From positions 1 to 40,707 of the forward strand of contig NZ_QSPK01000014.1 of NCBI RefSeq assembly GCF_003436425.1: a stretch of DNA of 40,707 nt, given 5' to 3'. The position numbers were made by a program, and so were the translations under genes. The stretch's first letter is position 1; each line of letters opens with the position of its first letter. Shown here piece after piece: positions 17,161 through 24,585 of this stretch. This DNA comes from Eubacterium sp. TM05-53 (GTDB lineage Bacteria; Bacillota_I; Bacilli_A; Erysipelotrichales; Erysipelotrichaceae). The notes beneath the pieces were generated by a model. The model was not told the origin of the DNA, searched no databases, and saw nothing but the letters and a program-made list of their open reading frames with translations.

Positions 17161-18189
17161 GCAAATCAATTCCAAAATTTCTTTTTCACTTTTAGATACA
17201 CACTTCGCTATTTCAGATACACTCATACCATTTGAAAGCATAGTTTGGATCATCAAAGTCCTTTCTTGATTCATCTGCTCAATTTGTCTATTCACATCTT
17301 CAACATGTTTATTGGCTTTTTGTGCATTTCAAGCGTCTTCTTGTGCTTTACGTGTCTCTTCTTGTAATTTTCGAGCCTCTTCTTGTGCTTTACGAGCCTC
17401 TTCTTGTGCTTTACGTGCCTCTTCTTGTAATTTTCGAACCTCTTCTTTTACTCTTTGAAGCTCTTCAAGTTCAAGTTGTCGTTCCATTCGTTCTTCATTT
17501 TCATGCAGTTTTTGAAAATCTTCTATTATTTTCTTCCAACCGTCATCCGATATGGTTTCTACACGCTTCTCTAACATTTGAATCACCCCATCCTTCTCTA
17601 TCATCACCTTAATTTTACTATCATCCATTCCCTTGTGGCAATTCAAAAAGTAATAAATCATCTTTTCCTGTTCATTCATGTCTTCAAGTGGCTTATTTAA
17701 ATCTAACTTTGCCATCTCAATTGTACGTAACTTCATACGATCCTGACTTTCTTCAACAAAAGATAATCCTTCTTCATTCCTTAATGTAAATGTGTTACAC
17801 ATCTTATCATTTTCAATTAGATTCACATTAAAGAATACTAAGACGATTGTTTCCTTTAATTGTTTGTAGTATTTTCCTTCTAATTGTTGAGAACCATGAA
17901 GTCGAGCCAAATAATAACTAAAGCGAATTGGCAAATTATCTTTTGTTTGTCTTAACTGCATCTCTAAATCCACCATCGTTCGATCATCAAATTCAACCAA
18001 TAAGTCTAATCGTGGACTTTTCATTTTACTATAGTCTTTTACAATTTCTGAATTCTTAACAACAACTCTATTCACCTTTCTTTCTAAAAATACCGTGAGT
18101 AATGATTTTAAGGCATCATTGGCCTCTTTACAATCTTCGCCAAAGACATACTTAAAGGCGAAATCATTTAATAAATTTGCGCTACGCAT
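17158..18189 (-). pseudogene. Rpn/PD-(D/E)XK-transposase-family nuclease gene with in-frame TGA
   Basis: The first 286 residues resemble the PDDEXK_2/Rpn (recombination-promoting nuclease, 'putative transposase') family: LLNDFAFKYVFG near the start, SPRLDLLVEF and VDLEMQLRQ supplying the D...ExQ catalytic residues. A charged coiled coil of EEARKAQ heptads follows. At 17329-17331 the frame meets TGA, but it stays open for 56 more codons to a TAG at 17158 and encodes ERTLMIQTMLSNGMSVSEIA, the typical C-terminal tail of this family. The stop fits a CGA-to-TGA change (EDA-R-NAQKA). The N-terminal nuclease could still be made as a truncated protein ending at 17329. Start 18189 is chosen for AGAGG 5 nt upstream; an ATG at 18213 is possible. 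Confidence 0.8.
17341..17445 (-). repeat. Five 21-bp tandem repeats coding coiled-coil heptads
   Basis: Five consecutive 21-nt units of two alternating types (coding AQEEARK and LQEEARK-like heptads) within the Rpn-family gene. Unit length equals one heptad, so gain or loss by slippage keeps the frame. The TGA lies 10 nt beyond the repeat. Confidence 0.85.
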
Positions 18190-18275
18190 GAGCACCTCTT
18201 TTCTAGTAGGCATTCCCTACATACTCATATACGTAAAAAAATGCACTTTTTCTAATAAATTTTAATTTTTTGCAC

Positions 18276-18297
18276 AAAAAAAGCGCCTTTCGACGCT
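18276..18297 (-). terminator. Terminator of the rpiA-oxidoreductase-HAD operon
   Basis: Minus strand AGCGTC (18292-18297), GAAA tetraloop, GGCGCT (18282-18287, one G-T pair), followed by TTTTTT. It overlaps the stop codon of the HAD gene. Confidence 0.8.
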
Positions 18298-19069
18298 AAA
18301 TCCACTCCATTTTCTTACAAATATTATAAATTCCATTATCCACATTGGCATCTGTGACATATGTTGCGATATCCTTTAATTCTTGACACGCATTTCCCAT
18401 GGCTACACTTGTCCATTGCGGATCAAACATAACCATATCATTAGTGTCATCTCCAAAGACAACTACATCTTTTAAATCACCACCAATATGCTGCATCATA
18501 TCCAAGATACCTTGATGTTTCGCATCATATTGAAACATTAGATAATCTGGTACAAAACGCATATTCCCTACCGTATCCTTTAAAGTCAGTTCGGATTCCT
18601 TCTCTTTTGGGATGGAAATATACATTTTATAAATCACATCCAATTTGTCTACATCTAAATTTTCATCATAAATATATTCCGTAGGCTCCTTACGATCACC
18701 TACTTGATTTTGAAATGTATGATCTTGCGTGTATACCTTAATTGAATCATCTAGCGCAAATAAAACACCATATCCTAAAGATAGAGCTTCTTTGGCAATG
18801 GCTTTTGATTTATCTAGATCCAAAGGAATATTTTGAACCAATTCATCATGAATGACTAAACCGCCACCACCGCAACAAACCATATCATGTAAACCCACAC
18901 TCTCCATAAAGTTACGTGCTTTATAGTGAGCACGCCCTGTCGCAATAGCCACAAAGTGACCTGCCTTTTGTAGTTCATTTAATGCGACTTGTGCACTTGG
19001 CACGATCTTACCAGTCGCTTTATCTGTTAATGTTCCATCAATGTCAAAGAAAAAATATTTTTTATTCAT
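18296..19069 (-). CDS. HAD-superfamily Cof-type sugar phosphatase
   Basis: 257 residues, HAD subfamily IIB (Cof). Motif I FFDIDGTLTD (Asp nucleophile and general acid), motif II IATGRAHY, motif III Lys in the KHQGILDMM helix, motif IV VVFGDDTNDMVMF. Such enzymes dephosphorylate small phosphorylated metabolites, often sugar phosphates or flavin/PLP. Start 19069 follows GGAAGAG and overlaps the upstream oxidoreductase stop by 8 nt, so the two are translationally coupled. Last gene of the operon with rpiA. Precise substrate unknown. Confidence 0.94.
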   Translation of the reverse strand: MNKKYFFFDIDGTLTDKATGKIVPSAQVALNELQKAGHFVAIATGRAHYKARNFMESVGLHDMVCCGGGGLVIHDELVQNIPLDLDKSKAIAKEALSLGYGVLFALDDSIKVYTQDHTFQNQVGDRKEPTEYIYDENLDVDKLDVIYKMYISIPKEKESELTLKDTVGNMRFVPDYLMFQYDAKHQGILDMMQHIGGDLKDVVVFGDDTNDMVMFDPQWTSVAMGNACQELKDIATYVTDANVDNGIYNICKKMEWI

Positions 19070-20021
19070 GTCTCTTCCAACTTTCTTGTACACTCGTCAA
19101 TACATCCATCACATCTTGAATACATTGTAAATTTGTTTGTCCATTTAAATTCGAAACATATTCTTCCATATCACGAATCTCATAGTTGAGTGCCAAACCA
19201 CTTTCTCCACAAACAATCTCTTCAGTATGTCCATCACTTGTATATGTGATTGTCGCCTTATCGGCTCTAGGAAAATTATATATTTCAATATACCCATTTT
19301 CACATGCGACCAAACCTCTTTTTGGCTGTTTAGCACGCATTGTCAAAGAGATTGTCGCAATCTCCATTTCTTTATTCTGAAGCAAGATACCACTTGATTC
19401 ATCAACACCCGTTTCAAAGGGTGTCATCGTTGTTAGTACTGTATTAGGCTTACTAGCCATAAACCAACGTGCAAAACTAACAGCATACACACCAATATCA
19501 AGTAGGGCACCACCAGCTAGATTTGGATTAAAGAAACGATTGTTGACATCATGTTCTTTAAAGCTACCAAAATTGACTTGAACCATCTTCACTGGTCCTA
19601 AAGAATTGGATGAAATCATTTTTTTCAATTTTTTAAACAAAGGCATATGAAATAAGGTAACCCCATCACTGATTACTAAATGTCTTTCTTTGGCAATCTT
19701 CACACACTCGTCTAATTCTGTAGAATTTAATGTGATTGCCTTCTCACAAAAGACATGTTTATTATGCAATAAAGCATTCTTCATAATTTCATAATGCGAA
19801 TTATGTGGTGTCGCAATATAAACAATATCTATATTTTCATCTTCAAACATAGATTGATAATTCTCATATACATGTTCAATTGAAAATTCTTCAGAAAACT
19901 TTATAGCCGAACTATAATGACCAGAAGCCACACCATATATTCCAACATCTTCTTGAATCAAGGCATTTGCCATATCATGTGCAATCCATCCAGAACCAAC
20001 AATTCCCCAATTATAATGCAT
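19062..20021 (-). CDS. Gfo/Idh/MocA-family NAD(P)-dependent oxidoreductase
   Basis: 319 residues. Rossmann N-terminus WGIVGSGWIAHDMANAL, the IVYIATPHNSHYE strand-loop, and EKAITLN (family EKP with catalytic Lys; here Lys is kept in CEKAI). The C-terminal half is the GFO_IDH_MocA_C alpha/beta domain, with FFNPNLAGGALLDIGVYAVSF carrying the family's GGGxLxDxGxY motif. Such enzymes oxidise or reduce sugars, inositols or dihydrodiols. Start 20021 is preferred over upstream in-frame codons because GGTGA precedes it and the Rossmann fold begins at once; it overlaps rpiA by 11 nt. Substrate unknown; the neighbours suggest a sugar derivative. Confidence 0.92.
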   Translation of the reverse strand: MHYNWGIVGSGWIAHDMANALIQEDVGIYGVASGHYSSAIKFSEEFSIEHVYENYQSMFEDENIDIVYIATPHNSHYEIMKNALLHNKHVFCEKAITLNSTELDECVKIAKERHLVISDGVTLFHMPLFKKLKKMISSNSLGPVKMVQVNFGSFKEHDVNNRFFNPNLAGGALLDIGVYAVSFARWFMASKPNTVLTTMTPFETGVDESSGILLQNKEMEIATISLTMRAKQPKRGLVACENGYIEIYNFPRADKATITYTSDGHTEEIVCGESGLALNYEIRDMEEYVSNLNGQTNLQCIQDVMDVLTSVQESWKRHE

Positions 20022-20685
20022 AGAATTCACCGTTTCTTTCCTTTTTAAATACGCCATTCTCATTAACTAGAATCATTCCCGTAAGTATATCGACAAATAG
20101 ACTTGTATCCACAATACCCGGCATCATCAATAATGTTTGATTCAATAAGCCAATATCTTGTACATCTGTAAAATATACATCCAACAAGATATTTCCTTCA
20201 TCACTCATTAAAAATCCGTCTTTATTGGAAGCTGTACGTAACTCAACATTACCCTTTAATTCTTCCAATTTCTTTTTTACGATACTAAATGCTTTAGGCA
20301 ACACTTCAACTACAACAGGTGTTTTAAATGCCAAAGTCTCATGAAATTTACTTTCATCTACCAACACAATATATTCATCTGCCATAGACGCAATGATCTT
20401 TTCTTGTGTATGAATACCACCACCGCTTTTTAAAGCATTCAAGTGTGAATCCACTTCATCACATCCATCAAAGGCAATATCAACATGATCCACATATTGC
20501 GTATTCAATACTGTCAAGCCTGCCTTTTGAGCTATTAATACCGTTTTAGAAGAAGGAGATACCACCTGAATATCTTTATCCTTCACATAATCAATTAAAT
20601 ACGATATGGTACTACCTCCTCCAAGGCCTACAACCATACCATCCTTTACTAATTTTGATGCATATAATGCACATTTCTTTTTCAT
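20011..20685 (-). CDS. rpiA: Ribose-5-phosphate isomerase A
   Basis: 224 residues from the chosen start. It interconverts ribose 5-phosphate and ribulose 5-phosphate in the pentose phosphate pathway. Motifs: VGLGGGSTISYL (phosphate loop), DIAFDGCDEVD (catalytic Asp region), LKSGGGIHTQEKI, and VLVDESKFHETL. Several start codons are possible (GTG 20703, ATG 20691, ATG 20685). The promoter at 20702-20729 would start the RNA near 20695, which excludes the GTG; ATG 20685 has GGTGAT 3 nt upstream. Together with deoD-deoB elsewhere in the window it feeds pentoses to central metabolism. Confidence 0.95.
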   Translation of the reverse strand: MKKKCALYASKLVKDGMVVGLGGGSTISYLIDYVKDKDIQVVSPSSKTVLIAQKAGLTVLNTQYVDHVDIAFDGCDEVDSHLNALKSGGGIHTQEKIIASMADEYIVLVDESKFHETLAFKTPVVVEVLPKAFSIVKKKLEELKGNVELRTASNKDGFLMSDEGNILLDVYFTDVQDIGLLNQTLLMMPGIVDTSLFVDILTGMILVNENGVFKKERNGEFYAL

Positions 20686-20701
20686 AATCATCACCACTTT
20701 C

Positions 20702-20729
20702 ACTATATCATGTAATTTATTTTCGTCAA
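20702..20729 (-). promoter_or_regulatory. rpiA operon promoter
   Basis: Minus strand TTGACG (20724-20729), 16 nt, TATAGT (20702-20707). The predicted RNA start leaves a leader of about 10 nt before ATG 20685. Confidence 0.65.
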
Positions 20730-20769
20730 TATATTATTTATGTAATTTCAATTCATACAAAAAGAAGAA

Positions 20770-21600
20770 CTATACCTTCAAAGAAGCATATAATTCTTCA
20801 CATTGACTGATACGATCATAACTATCTGTGCGTTCATTCGTTAAAAATAAATATAAAATTTCAATGACGGTCGCCACAGAAATCCTTGAAAAACAAAATT
20901 CATTTAAAAATAGCTTTTCACGCGTAGACGTTTGAATATGATACAAACACTCTTTAGCTACAACCGAATCTTCATTATTCGTAATTCCAATCGTAGGTAC
21001 ACCACGCTTTTTCATTTCCCTGCAAACCGCTAAAACTTGACTGCTCTCTCCACTATTTGAGATAGCAATCACGACATCACTTGAATCAAGTCCTAGTGCA
21101 TAAGATGCCTGATTTTCCCAAATGGTAGATGTAAAGGTTGGAATACCAATCTCGTTAAATTTAAACATACAATCCAATGCCACTGGAATCGTATTTCCTA
21201 CGGCACATACAAGTACGTGTTTGGCATTTTGAATCAAAGAAAGAATCACACTCAATTGATCCACATCTATATTGCGAATGGTAGCCGTAAGCTCAGAAAT
21301 CTTATTGGATAAAATTGTTTCCAACGAACCTGCAATATCACCAGTAGAAATGGTATTTGATTTTTGTTCGATTTCATTGACACAATCCCTGGCCAAATTC
21401 ACCTTTAAATGATGGAAGCTATCCATCTGACATTTTCTGGCAAAACGCGAAACACTTGCCTGCGACGTATTACATGCATTTGCGAGTTCCTTGATTGTCA
21501 TGTTTACCACTTCTTTTGGATGTTGGATAATATAATCCGCAATTTTCTTCTCGGAATCAAAGAAAGAATTATAATGTCCATGAATTGTATCGAGTACCAT
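20770..21600 (-). CDS. RpiR/MurR-family transcriptional regulator
   Basis: 276 residues: an N-terminal RpiR HTH (about 1-80, with ELANACNTSQASVSRFARK as the recognition helix region) and a C-terminal SIS sugar-phosphate-binding domain (about 105-240, with VLVCAVGNTIPVA and VVIAISNSGESSQVL). These proteins sense phosphosugars and usually repress or activate adjacent sugar genes. Start 21600 follows GGTGA; an open frame reaches 21627 but lacks a ribosome-binding site and would overlap a terminator. It lies 84 nt upstream of rpiA, making that operon the likely target, by position only. Confidence 0.93.
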   Translation of the reverse strand: MVLDTIHGHYNSFFDSEKKIADYIIQHPKEVVNMTIKELANACNTSQASVSRFARKCQMDSFHHLKVNLARDCVNEIEQKSNTISTGDIAGSLETILSNKISELTATIRNIDVDQLSVILSLIQNAKHVLVCAVGNTIPVALDCMFKFNEIGIPTFTSTIWENQASYALGLDSSDVVIAISNSGESSQVLAVCREMKKRGVPTIGITNNEDSVVAKECLYHIQTSTREKLFLNEFCFSRISVATVIEILYLFLTNERTDSYDRISQCEELYASLKV

Positions 21601-21625
21601 AAAATCACCAAATAAATTATAGCAC

Positions 21626-21652
21626 AAAAAAAGAGATCAATTACTTGATCTC
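21626..21652 (-). terminator. purA terminator
   Basis: Minus strand GAGATCAA (21645-21652), loop, TTGATCTC (21633-21640), then seven T (21626-21632). It overlaps the purA stop codon. Confidence 0.88.
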
Positions 21653-22921
21653 ATGTACGTAAATATTATTAACGCGATCTGGTCCTACAGAAATCATAGA
21701 AACACGTACACCTGTAAATTCTTCAATGAAGTGTACATAGTCTAAACATTCTTGAGGTAATTGATCAACTGAAGTCATCTTAGTGATATCTGTCTTCCAA
21801 CCTTTGAAAGTCTTATAGATTGGTTTTGCCTTGGCAACATCTGCCTGATCACTAGGAATATAATTATATTCTTTACCGTCGATTTCGTATCCAACACAAA
21901 CCTTGATTTCATCTAAACCATCTAATACGTCAATCTTAGTGATAACGATATCTGTTAATCCACTCATTAAGTTTGCGTGTTTTACAGTTAATAGATCCAA
22001 CCATCCACAACGACGAGGACGACCTGTAGTAGCTCCATATTCTCCACCTTGTTCACGAATCCATTCACCTTGTTCATCTAATAGCTCAGTTACGAATGGT
22101 CCTTCACCTACACGTGTTGAGTAAGCTTTTACTACACCTACAACAGTCTGAATACGACTTGGCGCAACACAAGCACCTGTAGTAACACCAGCACTTGTTG
22201 GACTTGAAGAAGTTACATATGGATATGTACCATAGTTGATATCAAGCATTGCTGCCTGAGCACCTTCAAACAATACTGTCTTGTCTTCATCCAAAGCTTC
22301 ATTGACTAAGTGTGTTGTTTCTTGGATCATAGGGATAATACGATCATAAATAGCTTCAAAATCAGCTACCATCTTATCGTAATCCATAGCTTTTCCACCA
22401 TATACGGCAGTAAATAATTTGTTTTTGAAATCTAAACAGTCTTTTAAACGAGCTTTAAAATGTTCAAAATCCTTAAATTCATGATAACGAATACCACGAC
22501 GAGCATACTTATCTGCATAACATGGACCAATTCCACGTTTTGTAGTTCCGATTTTATTAGCTGCAGCTTGCTCTTCTAATTCATCTTGATATTGATGATA
22601 TGGCATTAACATCTGTGCACGGTCACTAATAATGATGTGTTTCGTTGATAAACCATCTTTTTCTAATTGTTCCATTTCTTTTAATAATACAAATGGGTTA
22701 CAAACAACTCCTGGACCAATGATACAAGTTGCTTCTTCATGTAGAACACCACTTGGTAATAAGTGCAATACATGTTTCTTACCATTTACAATGACTGTAT
22801 GACCTGCATTGTCTCCACCTTGGAAACGAACGATCATATCCGCCTTTTCTGCTAAAACATCGACGATTTTTCCTTTACCCTCATCGCCCCATTGGGTACC
22901 TACAACTACTTGGCTTGACAT
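21641..22921 (-). CDS. purA: Adenylosuccinate synthetase
   Basis: 426 residues, full length. It makes adenylosuccinate from IMP, aspartate and GTP, the first committed step to AMP. Motifs: VVVGTQWGDEGKGKIVD (GTP loop with catalytic Asp), FQGGDNAGHTV (catalytic His), GTTKRGIGPCYADK, LFEGAQAAMLDINYGTYPYVTSS, and TTGRPRRCGWLDL. Ribosome-binding site AAAGGAGG is strong, the promoter is consensus, and a terminator follows: a monocistronic unit. The leader contains a short hairpin (AGGTAT/ATACCT, about 22936-22957). Confidence 0.99.
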   Translation of the reverse strand: MSSQVVVGTQWGDEGKGKIVDVLAEKADMIVRFQGGDNAGHTVIVNGKKHVLHLLPSGVLHEEATCIIGPGVVCNPFVLLKEMEQLEKDGLSTKHIIISDRAQMLMPYHQYQDELEEQAAANKIGTTKRGIGPCYADKYARRGIRYHEFKDFEHFKARLKDCLDFKNKLFTAVYGGKAMDYDKMVADFEAIYDRIIPMIQETTHLVNEALDEDKTVLFEGAQAAMLDINYGTYPYVTSSSPTSAGVTTGACVAPSRIQTVVGVVKAYSTRVGEGPFVTELLDEQGEWIREQGGEYGATTGRPRRCGWLDLLTVKHANLMSGLTDIVITKIDVLDGLDEIKVCVGYEIDGKEYNYIPSDQADVAKAKPIYKTFKGWKTDITKMTSVDQLPQECLDYVHFIEEFTGVRVSMISVGPDRVNNIYVHEIK

Positions 22922-22962
22922 AAGAGCCTCCTTTTAGGTATGTTCTTTACAATACCTAATTA

Positions 22963-22991
22963 ATTATAAGTAACCCTCATATTATTGTCAA
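22963..22991 (-). promoter_or_regulatory. purA promoter
   Basis: Perfect consensus on the minus strand: TTGACA (22986-22991), 17 nt, TATAAT (22963-22968). Diverges from the tRNA promoter. Confidence 0.88.
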
Positions 22992-23014
22992 TTGAGATTT
23001 TTTAAAAAAAAGGC

Positions 23015-23043
23015 TTGCGCAACCATTTAAATCATGATATCAT
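23015..23043 (+). promoter_or_regulatory. tRNA-Trp promoter
   Basis: TTGCGC (23015-23020), 17 nt, TATCAT (23038-23043), 12 nt before the mature tRNA. Confidence 0.7.
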
Positions 23044-23055
23044 TAACAGGCACTT

Positions 23056-23130
23056 AGGGGTATCGTCCAAAGGCTAAGATAGCGGTCTCCAAAACCGTTG
23101 ATGTGGGTTCGAGTCCTACTACCCCTGCCA
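23056..23130 (+). tRNA. tRNA-Trp (anticodon CCA)
   Basis: Acceptor AGGGGTA (23056-23062) pairs with TACCCCT near the 3' end, followed by discriminator G and an encoded CCA (23128-23130). The anticodon arm CGGT-CTCCAAA-ACCG gives CCA, which reads UGG (Trp). T-arm GTGGG-TTCGAGT-CCTAC is perfect. The D-arm stem is short (GTC/GAT with a wobble pair). It stands alone and has its own promoter and terminator. Confidence 0.96.
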
Positions 23131-23143
23131 GTTTGAAATTTAA

Positions 23144-23187
23144 AACTCTCAAAAAAGCTTTATATAAAGCAGATTTGAGAGTTTTTT
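23144..23187 (+). terminator. tRNA-Trp terminator
   Basis: AACTCTCAAA (23144-23153) pairs with TTTGAGAGTT (23174-23183); inside, GCTTTA/TAAAGC extends the hairpin. A T-run follows to 23187. Confidence 0.88.
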
Positions 23188-23521
23188 TGTAGTCAAAAAG
23201 TCGATTTTACCCCGTTTTGGCAAACTTTTTGGCAAACAATTCAAAAAAAATTATTTTTTTTACTTTTTTAAACGTATTATAAAAAACTCTAATAAAGAGC
23301 TTTTTGTAACAGAATAAACTCAAGGATTACGTATAGATCAACCTCTAGATACAGCCCTGGCAATTTTCAATCAACCTTCACATAATAATCTGAGATAATA
23401 TTTTAAAATATGATGAACTATAATCAACTTGATTAACACTATATAATTTTAATAAATTAGATTGAAATTTGACTCTATACATAACATCTATTAAAGTTAT
23501 ATTGAATAGGAGTTCTACAGT
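23188..23521. other. AT-rich region between tRNA-Trp and the ATP-grasp gene
   Basis: No credible gene. It contains a direct repeat (23215-23237), a small hairpin with flanking A/T runs (CTCTAATAAAGAG, about 23281-23305, terminator-like), and very AT-rich DNA where the promoter of the next gene must lie; TATAAT at about 23444 has no good -35. On the minus strand a frame ending at 23207 would code FAKKFAKTG at its end, which resembles the tail of some integrases but has no supporting upstream sequence. Confidence 0.5.
23215..23237. repeat. Direct repeat TTTTGGCAAAC x2 next to tRNA-Trp
   Basis: Two identical 11-mers at 23215-23225 and 23227-23237, one base apart, about 85 nt past the tRNA 3' end. 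They could be a remnant of a mobile-element end or of an integrase gene tail at this tRNA. Confidence 0.6.
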
Positions 23522-24379
23522 ATGATCAATACATTTCTTTTTCCGTCTGACTATTTCAATAAAAATAAAGTAGATTCATCTTTGTATGCCGAATACATCA
23601 CTTGCAAAGAAATCAACGACACCCATATCATTCTTTTCAGCTATAGAAAATGGTTCGAAGACAAAATTATAGAATTAACTTCAATTCCTACCAAAAACAC
23701 TGTTGTCATTTATCGAGGCTGGATGATGATCCCAGAAGTATACGAAAAGTTCTATGCAGCATTAAAAGCATACAACATCACTTTAATTAATAATCCAAAC
23801 GCTTATAAATTAATGCATATTTTTCCGAATGTATATAAAAGTATTCAAGAGGATACAGCTAAAATATTGACATTTTCTCTTCATCAGCCAATTGATTTAA
23901 ATATTATCAAAAACAACGGTATAAACAAATTTCTTGTAAAGGACTACGTAAAATCGGTGAAAGGCAGTAACTTTCCATCTTCATTTCGTGTAGATATGTC
24001 GCAAGAAGAGTTCGATGGGTGGATGAAAGTCTTTTATCAGTATAGAGGTAATCTTCTGACTGGAGGAATTTGTATCAAAGAATTTTTAAATTTAAAACAT
24101 TATGACGATAACACAAATGAATATCGTGTTTACTATGCCAATAACAAGATCTGTTCTATTAGCAAGAATTCCGGCCAAGGATACTTAACGCCTTTACCAC
24201 CTGAAGAATTAATACAAAAATATGCAAACTTACAATCTAACTATTACACAATCGATTATGCACAGCTCGAAGATAATTCCTGGATTATAATTGAATGTGG
24301 TGATGGACAAGTATCTGGCCTTTCAGATAGTCAAGATTATGTAGATTATTATAAAAACTTAATACTATGTTTTGAGTAA
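23522..24379 (+). CDS. R2K-clade ATP-grasp protein (DUF4343-like)
   Basis: 285 residues. It resembles the R2K group of ATP-grasp enzymes: YRGWMM (64-69, conserved Arg), KFLVKDYVKS (136-145, nucleotide-binding Lys), EYRVYY (200-205, second Arg), and the Mg-ATP site near the end, IIIECGDGQVSGL (255-267, Glu258 and Asp261). ATP-grasps ligate a carboxylate to an amine or thiol through an acylphosphate; R2K members are known mainly from comparative genomics of bacteria and phages and are proposed peptide or protein modifiers. Ribosome-binding site AGGAG lies 9 nt upstream. It has no operon partner: tRNA-Trp precedes it and the conjugative transposon follows 30 nt later. Substrate unknown. Confidence 0.8.
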   Translation: MINTFLFPSDYFNKNKVDSSLYAEYITCKEINDTHIILFSYRKWFEDKIIELTSIPTKNTVVIYRGWMMIPEVYEKFYAALKAYNITLINNPNAYKLMHIFPNVYKSIQEDTAKILTFSLHQPIDLNIIKNNGINKFLVKDYVKSVKGSNFPSSFRVDMSQEEFDGWMKVFYQYRGNLLTGGICIKEFLNLKHYDDNTNEYRVYYANNKICSISKNSGQGYLTPLPPEELIQKYANLQSNYYTIDYAQLEDNSWIIIECGDGQVSGLSDSQDYVDYYKNLILCFE

Positions 24380-24399
24380 CCACAAATAGTCTTCTACAA

Positions 24400-24420
24400 T
24401 TTTTTTAATATAAACAAAGT
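24400..24420. other. int-proximal end of the Tn916-like element and target junction
   Basis: The T-run at 24400-24406 followed by AATATAAACAAAGTATAAAT matches what is known of Tn916 targets (T-rich and A-rich tracts around a 6-bp coupling sequence) next to the int end. The exact base of the boundary cannot be fixed without an empty site. Confidence 0.6.
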
Positions 24421-24585
24421 ATAAATTTCTAATTATCTTTTTATATTTTCTTAAATGCTCGTAAAGCCTTATTCTATGTGCTTTCGAGTATTTTTACTGT
24501 AGGAAGATACTTCACGTTTCTTTGCATATTTCCTCATGTCTTAGCTGTCAGAAGTGGTAAATAAGTAGTAAATTCATTTGTACTA

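Noticed and set aside
17341..17445. Regular 21-bp repeats considered as a CRISPR-like or VNTR array
   Set aside because: Units are contiguous without spacers and encode in-frame coiled-coil heptads; not CRISPR.
20686..20703. GTG start of rpiA at 20703
   Set aside because: It overlaps the -10 box of the proposed promoter, upstream of the likely RNA start.
22936..22957. Hairpin in the purA leader considered as a purine riboswitch
   Set aside because: Only about 22 nt with a 6-bp stem; none of the conserved loops of a purine riboswitch are present.
23056..24420. tRNA-Trp as the attachment site of the Tn916-like element
   Set aside because: The element end lies 1.3 kb away in a T/A-rich spot typical of Tn916; the tRNA is intact and not its target.
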